Shown piece after piece: positions 12,652 through 24,875 of a stretch of DNA of 64,000 nt. The notes beneath the pieces were generated by a model. That model was not told the origin of the DNA. It made no database searches and worked only from the letters and a program-made list of their open reading frames with translations. Each line of letters opens with the position of its first letter. Position 1 is the stretch's first letter. Source of the stretch: Cucumis sativus (taxonomy: Eukaryota > Streptophyta > Magnoliopsida > Cucurbitales > Cucurbitaceae); NCBI RefSeq assembly GCF_000004075.3, contig NC_026656.2, forward strand, positions 18,486,607-18,550,606. Reading direction: 5' to 3'. Made by a program: the position numbers and the translations under genes.

Positions 12652-15600
12652 TGTCCAAAGTTGTGATTTCTCAAATCACCCGATTTACAAATCTCAAATT
12701 CTGGCCATCATATAATAACCTGTACAAGTTCCCCAATAAAACCGTGCGCCCAATGTTTCAGCTCAATATCCCCAATCATATACCTCCAAAACTCTTAAAA
12801 CTAAAAGAGAAAACTAAACTACAAGTACAACTAGCCCAGATCACAAATTTCCAATACAACGATCTCAATAACAAGCAGAATCAATCAATTTAACCAATCA
12901 ATCAATTTTATCTCCAGTTCCCCACTTACAACAATTATTAGAAGGAACCCAGATGATAAAACCACGGAGTTAACCAATTTTGAAACAGTCAAACAATTCA
13001 AATCAAAGAAAGAACCGAACGACAGTATTGATGGGGCAATAACCAATAACCTGAAGACGCCATTAATCAGAGAGAGAGGGAGTCACCATAATTGTAAGGC
13101 TGATTGATAGGCAACTGCAACAGGTATAAGAAAGAACCGCGAAGAAAATACGCCGTTGGTATGATCAGAGCATATTCGCTTTTAATTATTCGAATGTTCC
13201 TCCGCCATTATCCAATTTTGCAGAACAAGAACAGCACGTGATGTGCGAAACGTCGAAACCTTTGCACAATTAAGGATCCAAATTTGGTGAAATTAAAAAT
13301 ATATATATAAAATGATAAATACTGTCTTTTTGCTTTTATTTTTTTTAGAACAATAACGTCTTTTGGTTCATCTTTACTTTTATTATTTATTTTTTTACGA
13401 TCAAAAATTACAAAACGGAAAAACTACCTAAATTATTGATTTGTATTCTTTTATTATTCCGGAAGAAACCATTTTTTAAGTTATGGTTATATGAAATGTA
13501 ATAAAATATGTTTAACATATTTACAATTATAACAAAATCTACTTTCTATAGCGACATGGTGATAAAGTCAAATAAATATCTATTATAAGATGATATATTG
13601 ATACATTTTTATTTGAATTAATATTTCTATCATCCATAGAAAGAGTTTATGGATGAATCAATATCTTGTCCCATTAAGAAGATTCTAAGAAGTAATAGGA
13701 AGGTTAAAAGGAACTAAAACCTACTACTTGTATTAACAAGGTGTATCTTTTTTCGATGTCTCATCATAAGACTTTCAAAGTTAAAGCGTGTTTCGGGTAG
13801 AGAATTTTCGAATCTATGTTAGTTTGTGGGGACAAGCATTCGAAAACTTGTAATGTCTGTCATTTAAATAAATTTTCTATTTTGGACATAAGGGAGTTAA
13901 ATTATTTTTAAAAAAAACGTCAATAGAAATGTAGCTAGATAAAGAACTCCATTTGGATTGAGTTATTATGATCCAAATTGTAATATGGTTTGGTTGAATT
14001 TTCAAACATGATTGAATGAATATTAAACATTTTTTTTTGTGAGACAAGCTTACGTTTGTAGCTGGATCAGCTGATGTATCGATCTGTTCAGTATCAATCA
14101 TCTCAAGATATTGGGCTAACAGAAAGTAGGATTTGGAAATTCTACAATAGGCCAGTTATAAGGTGTACGGCCCCAAATTGACTCTTTGTACTAGGAATTC
14201 GTTGGGGGCAGACCAGCGAAGGGTCATGGCTTCGTGTTGCTTATCTGGGCGACAAATGACAAAAAGTCATGATCCCATAAAGAAATTTGAAAAATAAAAA
14301 GATATGGGTAGAGTGAATCTGAAGTCAAATACCATAATTTTAGTGGCCAGTTTGCTCTCGTAGTCAGTGGATCAAGAAACTAATGTTATACATTCATCAA
14401 CTCATCCTTGTTTTGGTCTAATTATGATTGTTTCTGGTATTGTTCAGAATTTGGTATCTGTTTTAATCTCTTCTTTAAATTTTTCATGTTGTCTTTTGCC
14501 CATTGGGGTTCGGTTAAACCATTTTAGATCATTGAGTCTTCTTACGTGTTTAGGAAAACAGTTAGACGGAAACAAAATAAGGGTGAGTAAATTGAGCTTC
14601 GATTCATGTGGAAGAAGTTTATTGAAAGCAAGTTTAAGAATCTGTGCGCTGTTTTTGATGGGTTATGCATGTTAAGTGTTTGATTAAAGTTCTCTTATAG
14701 AGCCTTGTGTTATTTTTGCTTTATATCAATTGATTAACCATTTGATAAGCTAAATGTGGTCGCCAGAAGCTCAAATTCTGAGAATATATAATATTATCTC
14801 TTTTTGAGCCCCAACAGCCATCACCTTTTTCTGTGGGGGCTTCCTTGATGGATGGCAGAGCAAGGATCAGCCAGTTGTCTCTTTCATTGATCCTAGAAAA
14901 ATGGCATTTCATTCATCTTTTAGCTATGAAATTCAATGACCATATTGGATTTTCTTATTAAGATGTGCACAGGCACCTTATTCACACAGCACATATTCAC
15001 ACGACTGACTAATAAAAGCATTGCGGTTGTTCACTTGTTCACTGCTTTCTTTGTTTGTAGGCTTAGGGTGATTTTGAAAAGACTGAAAGCACTTCTTTTA
15101 GAGCGAGGGGGATTCATCAGGTGGGTTTGATATATGACAATGCAATAATAATCATTATCATAAAAAAGGATGGTCCTCCTCCTACTCACATGAAAAAGGT
15201 AGCTTTTCTGTCAGTTGCCCACATCTTTACATTTTATATCATTCGTTCTTATATTTTTTTAATTTTAAGGAGGAATATTTTTTAAATAGTAAAATATTAA
15301 AACTATTTACAAATAAAATCTAACCAATTTTCTTTAGTTTATTTAATCTTTTTAATATAGTTTTTTTTTTCTATCCGTGACCATTCCTCTTTTAAAAAAT
15401 CATTTCAACTGCTGTGGAAGGCATTGATACTTTTTTTAAATATATATTTTAAAATTTATTAAGTGTTGGGTAATTGGGTTAGGATTATCAATATTTATAC
15501 GAAGTCTTAGGTATTATTTCACTTGACCCCACACCCTTTTGAGCCCCATAATCTCTCTTTTCAGAGCTTTCACTTGTTTCGATATATTTAGAAATGGTTC

Positions 15601-16730
15601 ATCACTTTTCAACTTGTCTATTTATTTTAGGGACTTTGCCCCCTGATATCTTAAGCAATGTTCTTGGGCAATTACTCCCACACCTTTATACTTTCTCAAT
15701 ATCATTTTGATCCTTTTAGGAAGTTTTATATATAATGAGGTAATGTCGATTGGAAAATTATTTACTGTCTCATAACCATAAGGGAGATATAAAAAACTTC
15801 AAAACAATAAATGGGCGTGGTAGAGAAAAAAAAAATCTTCAGTAGATTAAGACAATTATTGAATTTGCTCACTTTTTCAAACTTACGTGAGAGCTATGGT
15901 CCCAACGTTTTATGTGGTTTTTGTCTGGCTTATAAATGATTCAAAAAGACGAAAAAGAGAGTAGAGCTGGCAGAAGAGGAGTATTTGTCTATCCAATCTT
16001 GGATGGTTGTTTGATTTAACCTATGCTCATGACCACTCGATTCGTAAAGAGATCACCAGGTCGATGATAGATTCGTCACATTTTCCTTTCTTTTGAAGGT
16101 TAGTAGATCAATCAACTTTTCTTGTGTCATTTTCTATATTCTTATCTGCTGAATTCCTTGCCCCAGTTGTAAAATCCAAAATGTTAATAAACTCTCTTCA
16201 AATCAGAGCTTGTTTTTCCACATTATTAGCTTTTGTTCAAGGGTAAATGAGATTCAATAACCATTGTTTTGTACAAACGTACATCTAAATCTAATATTGC
16301 ACAGTTGTGACTATCCACCTGTTCAAATGAAATAAATCTAAGTCATCCGAAAAATTGAAGAACCTGTCAATTAAAACATCTAAAAATACTAAAGTGCATT
16401 TTAAGCTACAATCATCTTTATATGTCATGTATTAAACTCTTCTTCCTTTTCCCTTTTCGGATAAGAGTGAAATGCACAAAAGCGGTGCATCTAAGTATTA
16501 TTCTTAAAACAACTCTTTTAAGTTACATGATCAAAAAATCATTGAAAGGGCCGGTGCACACTCATTATATATATCAAACCGGACCTTCTGGACTGATTTG
16601 CTATCTCTTTTTGTCTATATACACGTACATACCACGCACATAAATGCAGAAAAAGCAAAGAGGCTGAATAATTTTCAATAAAGAAATAGAATATGATTTA
16701 TGAACAAAATGTATCCGCTGTATATGCTCT
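12652..16730. other. PAH2 promoter and gene-poor spacer
   Basis: About 12.65-13.25 kb should hold the PAH2 5' UTR, possibly with an intron: a donor-like CTTCAG/GTTATT is seen on the minus strand near 13050. The rest is AT-rich. Open frames at 14367-14675 and 14936-15130 (+) match no family I know. The 60-bp stretch 15061-15120 is flanked by consensus splice-like signals (TTTGTAG before it, CAG/GTGGGT after it), so a non-coding transcript or decayed gene is possible. A GC-rich hairpin lies at about 14810-14845. Confidence 0.5.
13235..13240. promoter_or_regulatory. G-box (CACGTG) upstream of PAH2
   Basis: Palindromic CACGTG in the context gCACGTGat, about 585 bp upstream of the PAH2 ATG. G-boxes bind bZIP and bHLH factors. 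A role here is an inference from position only. Confidence 0.4.
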
Positions 16731-17582
16731 TTAACACTTGAGCCTTTCCTCTTTCAATATTGAATTCTTGCAATGAGCGATTGCTGCTTGAATTGCTGCC
16801 TGCAGCTCCTCCATTGTGCTATCACTATTAGTGGAAGGAGGAAGCGTTGTAGTTGTAAGGAGAACACCACTATTGGTTGGAGATGTTCTCATGGAAACTG
16901 GCGCTGAGAAGAACTCGCCTCTTCTTCCTCTCGATTCTCGCTTCTTTCTCAACCTTAAATTACCTGAAAATGAATAAGACTGTCTGTGTAGTTGCATATC
17001 ATCTCTTCTCCCTCTCAGGGGTAGAAATGGCCTCACCATTCTTGCATATCTCTTCAGTACATTGCTCAAATTGAATCCCAACTTCCTTTTCTCCTGTTCC
17101 ACTTTATTTTCTTGCTCTTCAACGTCAGACCTCTTTCTCCACCTTAAACCGAGCAAGGAGAAAGATTTGGACTTAGGTTTTTCTCTTGTATCATTTGTGT
17201 TGTTTTGGCAGTGTTCATTGCTCTTGCAATTGATGAAGCTGCTACTTTCTTTCTTGGGCTCCTTTTCACTTATTAGGTCTCTAATGGGAAGGGTATAGCT
17301 TTCCATGGAGTTGGTTGAGCAGCGAGGAGGAACTGGAAGATGAGAGAGGAGGTGAAGAGGAAGCAAATGGCCATGGAAGAAGATGTCATCTGCTGGTGAT
17401 AAATCAATAGTGAAGGAAGGTGAGGTTTTGGCTTTGTCTGTGGAGGAAGTTTGAAGAGAAACTGAGAAGGAAAATTCATGAGAAGGAGATGAAGATGCTG
17501 AATGAGGAGAAGAGGAATTAGCGGGCAATTGTTGCTTCTCCAATTGCCTTTCTTTGTCTTCTAGATGCTGATGAATGTCCAT
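16731..17582 (-). CDS. BKI1: BRI1 kinase inhibitor 1 (BKI1)-like protein
   Basis: Negative regulator of brassinosteroid signalling; in Arabidopsis, BKI1 sits at the plasma membrane and binds the BRI1 kinase domain. Single exon, 283 aa from this start. Recognisable parts: the acidic/aromatic block DDIFFHGHLLPLHLLSHLP near residues 65-85, the Lys/Arg-rich membrane-association region (KRYARMVRP, LRGRRDD, LRLRKKRESRGRRGEF), the SMRTSPTNSG block, and the C-terminal BRI1-interacting motif STMEELQAAIQAAIAHCKNS. The frame extends 21 codons upstream to an ATG at 17645. The second Met (17582) was chosen because the upstream stretch is unlike the family; the longer form cannot be excluded. Related MAKR proteins share parts of this layout, but the HGHLLPLHLLSHLP block fits BKI1 best. 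Confidence 0.88.
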   Translation of the reverse strand: MDIHQHLEDKERQLEKQQLPANSSSPHSASSSPSHEFSFSVSLQTSSTDKAKTSPSFTIDLSPADDIFFHGHLLPLHLLSHLPVPPRCSTNSMESYTLPIRDLISEKEPKKESSSFINCKSNEHCQNNTNDTREKPKSKSFSLLGLRWRKRSDVEEQENKVEQEKRKLGFNLSNVLKRYARMVRPFLPLRGRRDDMQLHRQSYSFSGNLRLRKKRESRGRRGEFFSAPVSMRTSPTNSGVLLTTTTLPPSTNSDSTMEELQAAIQAAIAHCKNSILKEERLKC

Positions 17583-17645
17583 AACCCAAACCAGAAAGGT
17601 TTTGCTGACAGACAATTGATTCTGAATCTCAAAATGCCACTTCAA

Positions 17646-18499
17646 GACTTCAGTTTTAAGGACATTACCATAGCTTTATGAAGGGATAAGAAGATTAGAG
17701 GGTAGAAAAGGAGATGATGGGGGGGGTCTGGCCTTTTTGCCTCTCAGCACTTGCTTAAATTAAATTCTTATTCTTCTTTTTTTTCCTTTTCTTTTTTGGG
17801 AGCAGCACGTGTCAAGGATTGGTGGGTCCTTGTCAAATCTTACAGCTATTGAGAGTACAGATTTGGGAAAGAAAAATCCAACAAACACCCAAGAAAATTT
17901 CCCACAAAAGCCCAATAACCTTTACAAGGGGGTACTGTTTTTTGGTATTTGTTGCATCATGGATCTTACCTAGGAAAGTATATGACATTAGTCATTAATT
18001 AAACCCCCTTTCTCAAGAGGAAACTTCGAAGAACTCATCATATTCCATTGCTTCTCTGTAGATCCTTTTTCTTTTGTATTCTATAAGATGCATTGAATGA
18101 GACTACCCATATATCTATAATTGATCAGTATTTTGAAGCAATTAGGGTCCCAACTTTGCATGGAAACAAAATACTTACAATCTCTTATCGAATCATGATG
18201 ACTGTATGATTTACAAAAATTAGGTAAGGTTTTGACTTTTTATTAACGCAAGTTATTAAATAATTGATTTGTGTGTTGATGATATTATGATGTACTAATT
18301 TATAATATGTCTTTTTAAATAGGAGAAATTCATATGCCTTTGATAAGTACCTCACTGAAATCTCAAAATGGTGTACTGTCAGACGCCAGTGACTTAAAAT
18401 TTAAAAATAATTGGACCGAAAGACTTATTACACTTGTTTCACGCCTCACTTTTCATCCAAAGTTTTAACGTATTCTATTTTAATAGTAGTTCTGTTGCT
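17646..18499. other. BKI1 upstream region
   Basis: Contains a C/G homopolymer patch (about 17718-17726) and T-rich stretches. On the minus strand, a short upstream ATG frame precedes the BKI1 start. No gene was recognised. Confidence 0.5.
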
Positions 18500-18960
18500 T
18501 GGTAGGAGAAGATTGGCATGGAGGAATGAGCTGGCTGGTTAGAGATTTCAGAGGTAGTACATTGCGAGAGGTTGCAGTTTTATTTACTACAGATACCCAG
18601 TAAAAGTACCGCTTGAAGCCAAAGTCGTCCTGGAAGGTTCAAGAGAGTTGGAGGCTCTTTTGGAAGGGTAGAAATCTCCGATCCTGGTGATTTTGGTTGG
18701 AATCATTTACTCTTGAAGTTAATCTTTTCAACAGTTTAGATTCGGAACTTTCAATAGTCTCTTTTTTCGTTGAAGAGTCACACACTCTCTTGCTTACTTG
18801 TGAATTATATTATTATGGCTTTTGTCAAAATTTCAAGAGAGGGAAACAAAGGTGTTAATGATCACAGCTTTGACTTTTTTTTCTTCAATTGTTTCTTTGG
18901 TGTGGCTTCACTCTTGACTCTCGTTCAATGAAAGGTCCTTTTAGCTGTCATAGTTAATGA
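18500..18960 (+). mobile_element. Decayed RNase H-like (RVT_3 type) fragment, probably LINE-derived
   Basis: Translation of the plus strand gives pieces that line up, in order, with the RNase H-like domain common in plant non-LTR elements. First is an N-terminal GGMSWLVRDFRGSTL-like strand, then a block rich in Glu/Leu/Ala (EAKVVLEGSRELEALLEG), then a C-terminal part resembling NSLDSELSIVSFFVEE. The reading frame is interrupted and changes between the pieces. It is a relic with no intact gene; neither ends nor a poly-A tail were found. A host RNase H-like gene is an alternative origin. Confidence 0.45.
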
Positions 18961-20537
18961 GAAATAAAATCACTTTAGGTGTCATCTATACCCCAAACGA
19001 AAAAACAAGTTTGATATTTTTTAAAAAAAGAAATTGATCATATCCTTTTATTTATAGTTTAAAAGAACAGAATGTATAATTAATCTAAAAGTATTTAGCA
19101 AAATTATTTTAACTTAATTACTCATTTAAGAACAGAACTGCGGGTGCTTCTATAATTACTTCAGCAAAGCAATACCAGTGAAGAAGTTTTATTAAATAAA
19201 GCACTCCAGTCTTATTTTCTTAATGAAAATATTAGTTTAAAGATAGGTTTTTTTTAAAAAAAATTAACCATCATCTTTTAAAGACATTTCATAAATGTTT
19301 CATGAGAGACTAACTAGCATAATTTGACAGTAACTTGGAATATGAATTAAGATCATCACATCGTTGTATTACAAGTTTTGAAAGAATAATGATACTCTTA
19401 AACAAGCGATGAAGATGTTATTTAAGTTACCTTTACAAAGATAGATTTCATACAAAGTAGTTTGGGTTCCTTTTTCAAATTCGTGTTAAAAAAAATGGAG
19501 AGATCGTATTGATAGAGGAATTTAATTAGATGGTAGACCCAAACACACGTGTAGACCATGAATGTATAGCATGGAATAGAGAGGAAGAATTGTCTATATC
19601 TCAATCATAGAGGCATTATTTTTGGGTGGACTCACTTATCCCATCTTTCAAACACCATATTCTTTATTTTCAATGAGAGATAGATAAAGAAAGATGCAAC
19701 AAATTTGGCAAAAAAAACAAAGATTTCGTACTCAAAAACCCACAGTGAGAGTGATGGGTCATGTGGAGAAACCTTTTCCCCTTTTTCTGCTTTTCGCATT
19801 AACCCCTCACCTCAATTTCTAACCTTTTTCTTTTAATCTATTTCTTCAATCGTAAGCCAATTCCATTCTCCATGGCTATACAATAGCCAATTCCATTCTC
19901 CATGGCTATAAAAACAACAAATTTTAAAAGTTTTTTTTTTTTTTAATTAAAGGCAATGATATATAAATGATCCAGAAAGTTTGATACATGTAATCACAAC
20001 TTTTTCAGCATACTCATATCTCCAATCACAACTTTTATTAAGAAAATAGTAATTAAAAAAGCGATTTACATCTAAGTATTTTCATTCGTTTTTCTTAGTT
20101 GTTTATTCTTGTAAATTTTTATATGTTTTGGGTTTTTCTTATATTTTCATAAAATTCAATTGGGAATAAATGTGGGAGCCTAATTGAATAGTAGTATTAC
20201 ATCTTAAAACCTTTCTTTCAAGATTATTGTGCTGGAGCCTAATTCAATCGTATTTGACATATATTTATAATTTTTTTTTCAAAGAAAGAGGCTGTTTGTG
20301 AGATAATTATGCTAATAAGCAATTAAAATCCATCACATAAGAGGGAAAGTGGTGACTCTGATTGATAATTTTAGTTCATAAGCTTACCTCATTCACTACA
20401 ACAGACAATCACTATTACAATGTGCTTTCATTTTCTTCTTAGACACAGATTGTACAAGACAGAGATTGCATTTTACTCAAAAACCAAGATGATAAAAGTA
20501 GTTGCATTATGTGCACTTCCCATCAGGCTACCTCTTA
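18961..20537. other. Spacer with a short tandem duplication
   Basis: AT-rich. Contains a near-perfect 30-bp tandem duplication around 19855-19912 (agccaattccattctccatg repeated). The part from about 20440 belongs to the duplicated 3' end of the first B3 gene. No coding exon was recognised. Confidence 0.55.
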
Positions 20538-20538
20538 C

Positions 20539-20737
20539 CTGAAATGAATGACAGCATTTGATCATTTTAGAGTGGCAGGAGAACATGGTGTTAAACGTGT
20601 ATTAAAAGAACAGGAGGACCCCAGCCAATAAGAGGGAGGCTGGGTCTTAATATTATGTTTAAAAGTTCATTAAAATTGAAGCAATTACAGAGGGGCATTC
20701 ATCAAAATAGAAGGAAGTGATTTTGCTTTAACATTAC
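20539..20737 (-). other. 3' UTR intron of B3 gene A
   Basis: Predicted from a CTCAG/GTAATG donor at 20738 and a TCATTTCAG/GT acceptor at 20538. The donor is about 29 nt after the stop codon. Equivalent sites are conserved in the paralog, with little conservation between them, as expected of an intron. Confidence 0.55.
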
Positions 20738-20766
20738 CTGAGTTGGGGAACAGAAATGTCAATCAT

Positions 20767-22563
20767 TTAGCTACTGTTAGAATCGCTATCTTCTCTGGAA
20801 CTGTTGGTCCTGAGAATGTGTACCTGAAAAGAAAGAATGGGAAAAATATATTATATCTGTGAATTAGTCGACCCACGCGCTAAATATATACAGATCAAAC
20901 TCGTGATTATAATTTTTTGAAAAAAGACTGATTTAGCCCAATGAACATTTTGAAAATATAGACTCAACATTAACTAAAGTTAATGATATAGGGACTAAAA
21001 GGAACCTATTGAAAATATAGGAATCAAAACGAATCAAAGCAAAAAGCAAAATAAACCTTTGAAAAAAAATGGAATAATCAAAGAAACGACTTTTAAAACC
21101 AAAACGTGCATGGATTTGATGAGCTTTCTTTGGGACTTAGTAACCAATCTCCTTTTGTGATGTAATCTACCAAAAAAGCTTTTCAAAATCAAAAATTTTA
21201 ATTTAGGTAAAACAGGAAAATGAGCTTTAGAAAATGAGATAGATGAATGGAGAACAACCACAACCTAATTTTTAAAGAAGTGACAGTGAACAAAAGAACG
21301 TGCGTTTATGCATAGAAGGTATGCACAGATACGGCAGACGATGATTCAAAGGATCATGAAACCTACCTTGCATGTTGTAGGTTTAATGAATTGAAAAATT
21401 ACAGCATCCCCATCTGCCAACTTATGAGCGACTGCAAAACCCTTCCATCCGCCACTAAGTCCTGTTTTTCGTGCTAAATATATTGTCGGATACTCATCAC
21501 CATCTTCATCTATTAAAGTCATTACTCCATCACGATTTGGAAGGCGATTCTTGCAGAAATGAGAAGGAAGACCCTGTGTTTACAAGTATTTTTTTTTATT
21601 AGATGTTATCTAACAGAAGAAGAATCTTTACAGCCTTTTCATATTCAAATACTCAAGCAAAACTTTAGAAAATCTACCTTCTTCATTGATTTCATATCTT
21701 AGTATCACACACTCAGTTCAACAAGATTAACAGAGAGAGGGAGAGGGAGAAGAAGGTCATACGCTTAACAAATAGTCCTCACTAGCTTACCAGCCAGAAT
21801 CCACCACTAACATGAGACTGAAGCATTGACTTTATAAAACTGGGATAATTCGGCTCCAACCCAGATTGCAATTGTTCAGCTCTTTCAAAAGCTTCTTTTC
21901 TTGCTTCGTCCGAAGCATAAACTCGATTTGATAAATCTCTAGCTTTAGAGATCCTACAATCCCCAAAAAATGCACATCAGTAACAACAATACTATTCATT
22001 CAACGATATGAAAGTCATTGATTTTCATTTAAAATTCTTTAGATACCTTCTAGGAATCACCACGCGATTAATAATAACCTGCCAGATTAATTAAACAGAA
22101 ATGAAAACCGAACTAATGAAAAATGGATTTTGAGAACATAAATCTCTCTCCAGAGAAAGCAGCAGTAAACTGTAATCCATTATCCAAGTGCGCAATATGA
22201 GACAAGAATGACTCACTTCGGCGTAAACAGGAGCTGTCTGTTTAGCTACTCGACTGGATCTCCTCACCACCACGAGTTCTTTCTGAGTCACGCGAGGCTT
22301 GGTGAGCTTACTCTGCGGATTGGTCAAGTAGCAAAATAAGCACAATACAAGAATCCATTGAGAATAAGATCGTAATAGGAGACAACGAAACAGAAAAAAA
22401 CCAAAAAAACAAAGAAACAATGAATTACAGGTGAGGACTTGGAAGGGGAAGAATCGATGAGAGCTTGAGAAAGCATGGGTAAATTTAGGGCTTCCATTCG
22501 CTTCTTGTTTTCTTCGAGTCTCTTGCGACGACATTCCTCATACGAGAGGTTTGCGATCCCCAT
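20767..22563 (-). CDS. B3 DNA-binding domain protein (copy A)
   Basis: Putative plant transcription factor of the small B3 group typified by Arabidopsis At5g42700/At3g19184. Six exons: 22563-22429, 22312-22217, 22078-22047, 21953-21791, 21573-21367, 20823-20767; 690 nt in frame, 229 aa. The N-terminus (MGIANLSYEECRRKRLEENK, then a KKRMEALNLP helix) is followed by a basic SSRVAK segment and by the B3 domain at about residues 120-216 (YPSFIKSML, GGFWLGLPSHFC, YLARKTGLSGGWKGFAVAHKL, DGDAVIFQF). A short acidic/Ser tail ends the protein. A second copy lies 3 kb upstream on the same strand with the same exon plan. All splice sites are GT-AG. DNA binding is likely from the domain; the target is unknown. 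Confidence 0.92.
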
Positions 22564-24487
22564 AGTCTCTTCTTCCTCCTCCTCGGTTCGTAGGGTTTGG
22601 ACTATATGCGAAATGGAAACAGTGAGATGATGAATAACAGAAACGACTGAATTTTGTATATTTGGCGAAATTTATATAAATTAGTTTGAAGGAGTCGACC
22701 GTTAACTTCCCACTTTTTTGAAAAAAAAAACGAGCACTGATTTTAATTTAGGTTAAAATTGGGGTCTCTTCGTAAATAATAAAAACATCAGAAGCATTTA
22801 CAAAACATAACGAAAAAACAAAAAATTTCCCTTAAAATTGTTAAATTTTGAATTTTTTTTTCCATATTTTAAGTTAAAGGATTGCTTTGGTTCAAATAAT
22901 TAATTTTAGTGTATGTAACTTTAATTATCTAATTTTAATTTACTTTTTTTTACTTGTATCGAAACCGGTTAAATAATAATAATCATAATAATATTCATGA
23001 AATAAAATAATATGTGGTTTTCAAACTTTATAATAAAGATGTTCATTGATAAAAAAATATATATAAAAAACTAATAATCAAGTAGGATGAAGACCTAAAT
23101 TTGAGCTTTATCGAGAATATATAAGGAACTTTTGCAAGAATAAAAAAGAAAAATTATGATAATCTATTTTCTAAATTTGTAAAAATAGTAAATTTGAAAG
23201 TGATCACGGTATGATTACCATATTATAGTTTTTCGATAGTCTTATGATTACTATATGATATAACTAATTTTATCATTTTCGTAATATAAAAAAAATGTTA
23301 TCATGAGCTGCTTTTCTATAAATATTTTTGTCATTTTATGCAATTTCTCACTCTATAAACTAAACTAAAGAATTGAACCAACTTAAAAAATGCCCATGCA
23401 GACATAAATAGTATGGTAGAAAATCTTTAGAATTTAGTTTGTTGTTTGTTAATATTATTCCAAATAAATGTAGTTTTTATTAGCATTTCCTTTATAAAAT
23501 GTGTATGAAAATATACACCTAGTACTTCTTTTCCACTACGAAAAATGTTATTAATAACCTATTTTAACAAATAACAACTTAAAAAACCTAATTTAAGATT
23601 TATGGAGAGTATACTAAGTAAAATTGCTTGAAAGTACGAGTTAAAATTAGAATAGAAATTGAAGTAATCAATGCTATTTTAACCTTTATTTATTCATCTA
23701 TTTTATTGGTGTGTATAAAAAAAATAGCTCAATTTTTTTGGGGCTAAATTATACAAAATAACGAAGTACTGTTCAGATTCAAAATAATAGAGCTAGCATA
23801 CTTTTAAATTGCAAGGTAAATACATAGTATATATGAAATCTGTAAGACACTTTTCTAAATACCCAATGTGAAAGTCACAATTGTATGGAATAAATAATAT
23901 ATGTGCTAATTTGATCGTTACATATCAAATTAAAGCATCAACAATTACACATACACACTACCCCATATGTCACCCTAAACATAATCAGTTCTAGTAATTT
24001 GAAATTACAAGATAATTAACACTCCATAAATTTATGCTAATTAGAACTATTGGGACTCACCTATCCACCGTTCACGTGTTTCAAATAAAATTACTTTTAG
24101 AAATCTATCCAAATGTGCCCTTCGTTTTGGACTTTCTGGAGAGGAATACAAAATATTACTCAAGAAACCAGTTTAAGAGCTATTGTAACAATGGCTTACA
24201 CGGGGGCCATCCCACTAGAAACCTTCAAGGCTTTTTCCCAATGAAAATCAGCAAAATCTATCAGATAGCAAGTAGTCTACTAAGCTAAAACAAAAAAAAG
24301 GGTTTAACAAAAAAGAGAGAAGAAAAATGTTAGGAACAAGGGAGACTTGAATGCACACACCGCCCCCAAATATAATTCAGCTGATACAAGATTGTACAAG
24401 ACACAGATTGCCTTTTACTCAAAAGAAATTTGCAAAAAAGTAGTTGCATTATGTGCACATCTTCCCCAAGCCTCTTCAAATTATCAC
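22564..24487. other. Promoter of B3 copy A and spacer between the copies
   Basis: The first ~150 bp hold a promoter block shared with copy B (22693-22713). The remainder, to about 24380, is AT-rich and not shared between copies. The open frame at 24034-24288 has no recognised homology. From about 24386 the sequence again matches the 3' end of the duplicated unit. Confidence 0.55.
22693..22713 (-). promoter_or_regulatory. Promoter block shared by the B3 pair (copy A)
   Basis: This 21-bp block includes GTCGACCGTTAACTTC. It matches the block upstream of copy B (26552-26572) at 20 of 21 positions and lies 130-150 bp before the ATG. Surrounding sequence is much less alike, which suggests constraint. 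It contains a MYB-type CCGTTA core. Confidence 0.5.
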
Positions 24488-24848
24488 CTGAAATGAACTG
24501 GAGCATTTTCAGAATAACTTTAGAGTAGGAGATCATGATCGTACACTAAGCACAATCATGCACCTGGATAAAAACTGGAAGGTCAAAAGAGCTTCTTAAC
24601 CAATTAGAATTTAAGAGTATGCCATATGATATTTAACTAAGTTGTTTTGAAAATTTAAAAATATTCAAAACATTTTATAATGGTATTCTTCAAGAAAATT
24701 GCTTCACTTAATTAGAAGCACCAACCCTGAAATTCCAAACTTGTTTTGTGCAATTTCATGCGGGCTGAACGTATACTGTAAAGATAGAACTAATAATCTC
24801 AGAGCATTTAGAGAATTTAGAATTAGTAAAATTTTATTTTAAGATTAC
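24488..24848 (-). other. 3' UTR intron of B3 gene B
   Basis: Donor CAAGTCAG/GTAATC at 24849 and acceptor TTCATTTCAG/GTGATA at 24487, matching the sites found in copy A. The donor is about 27 nt after the stop codon. Confidence 0.55.
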
Positions 24849-24875
24849 CTGACTTGGGATAAGAAAGTAAATCAT

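Noticed and set aside
24034-24288. 84-codon plus-strand frame between the B3 genes
   Set aside because: No recognised motif, AT-rich context and no splice or promoter support.
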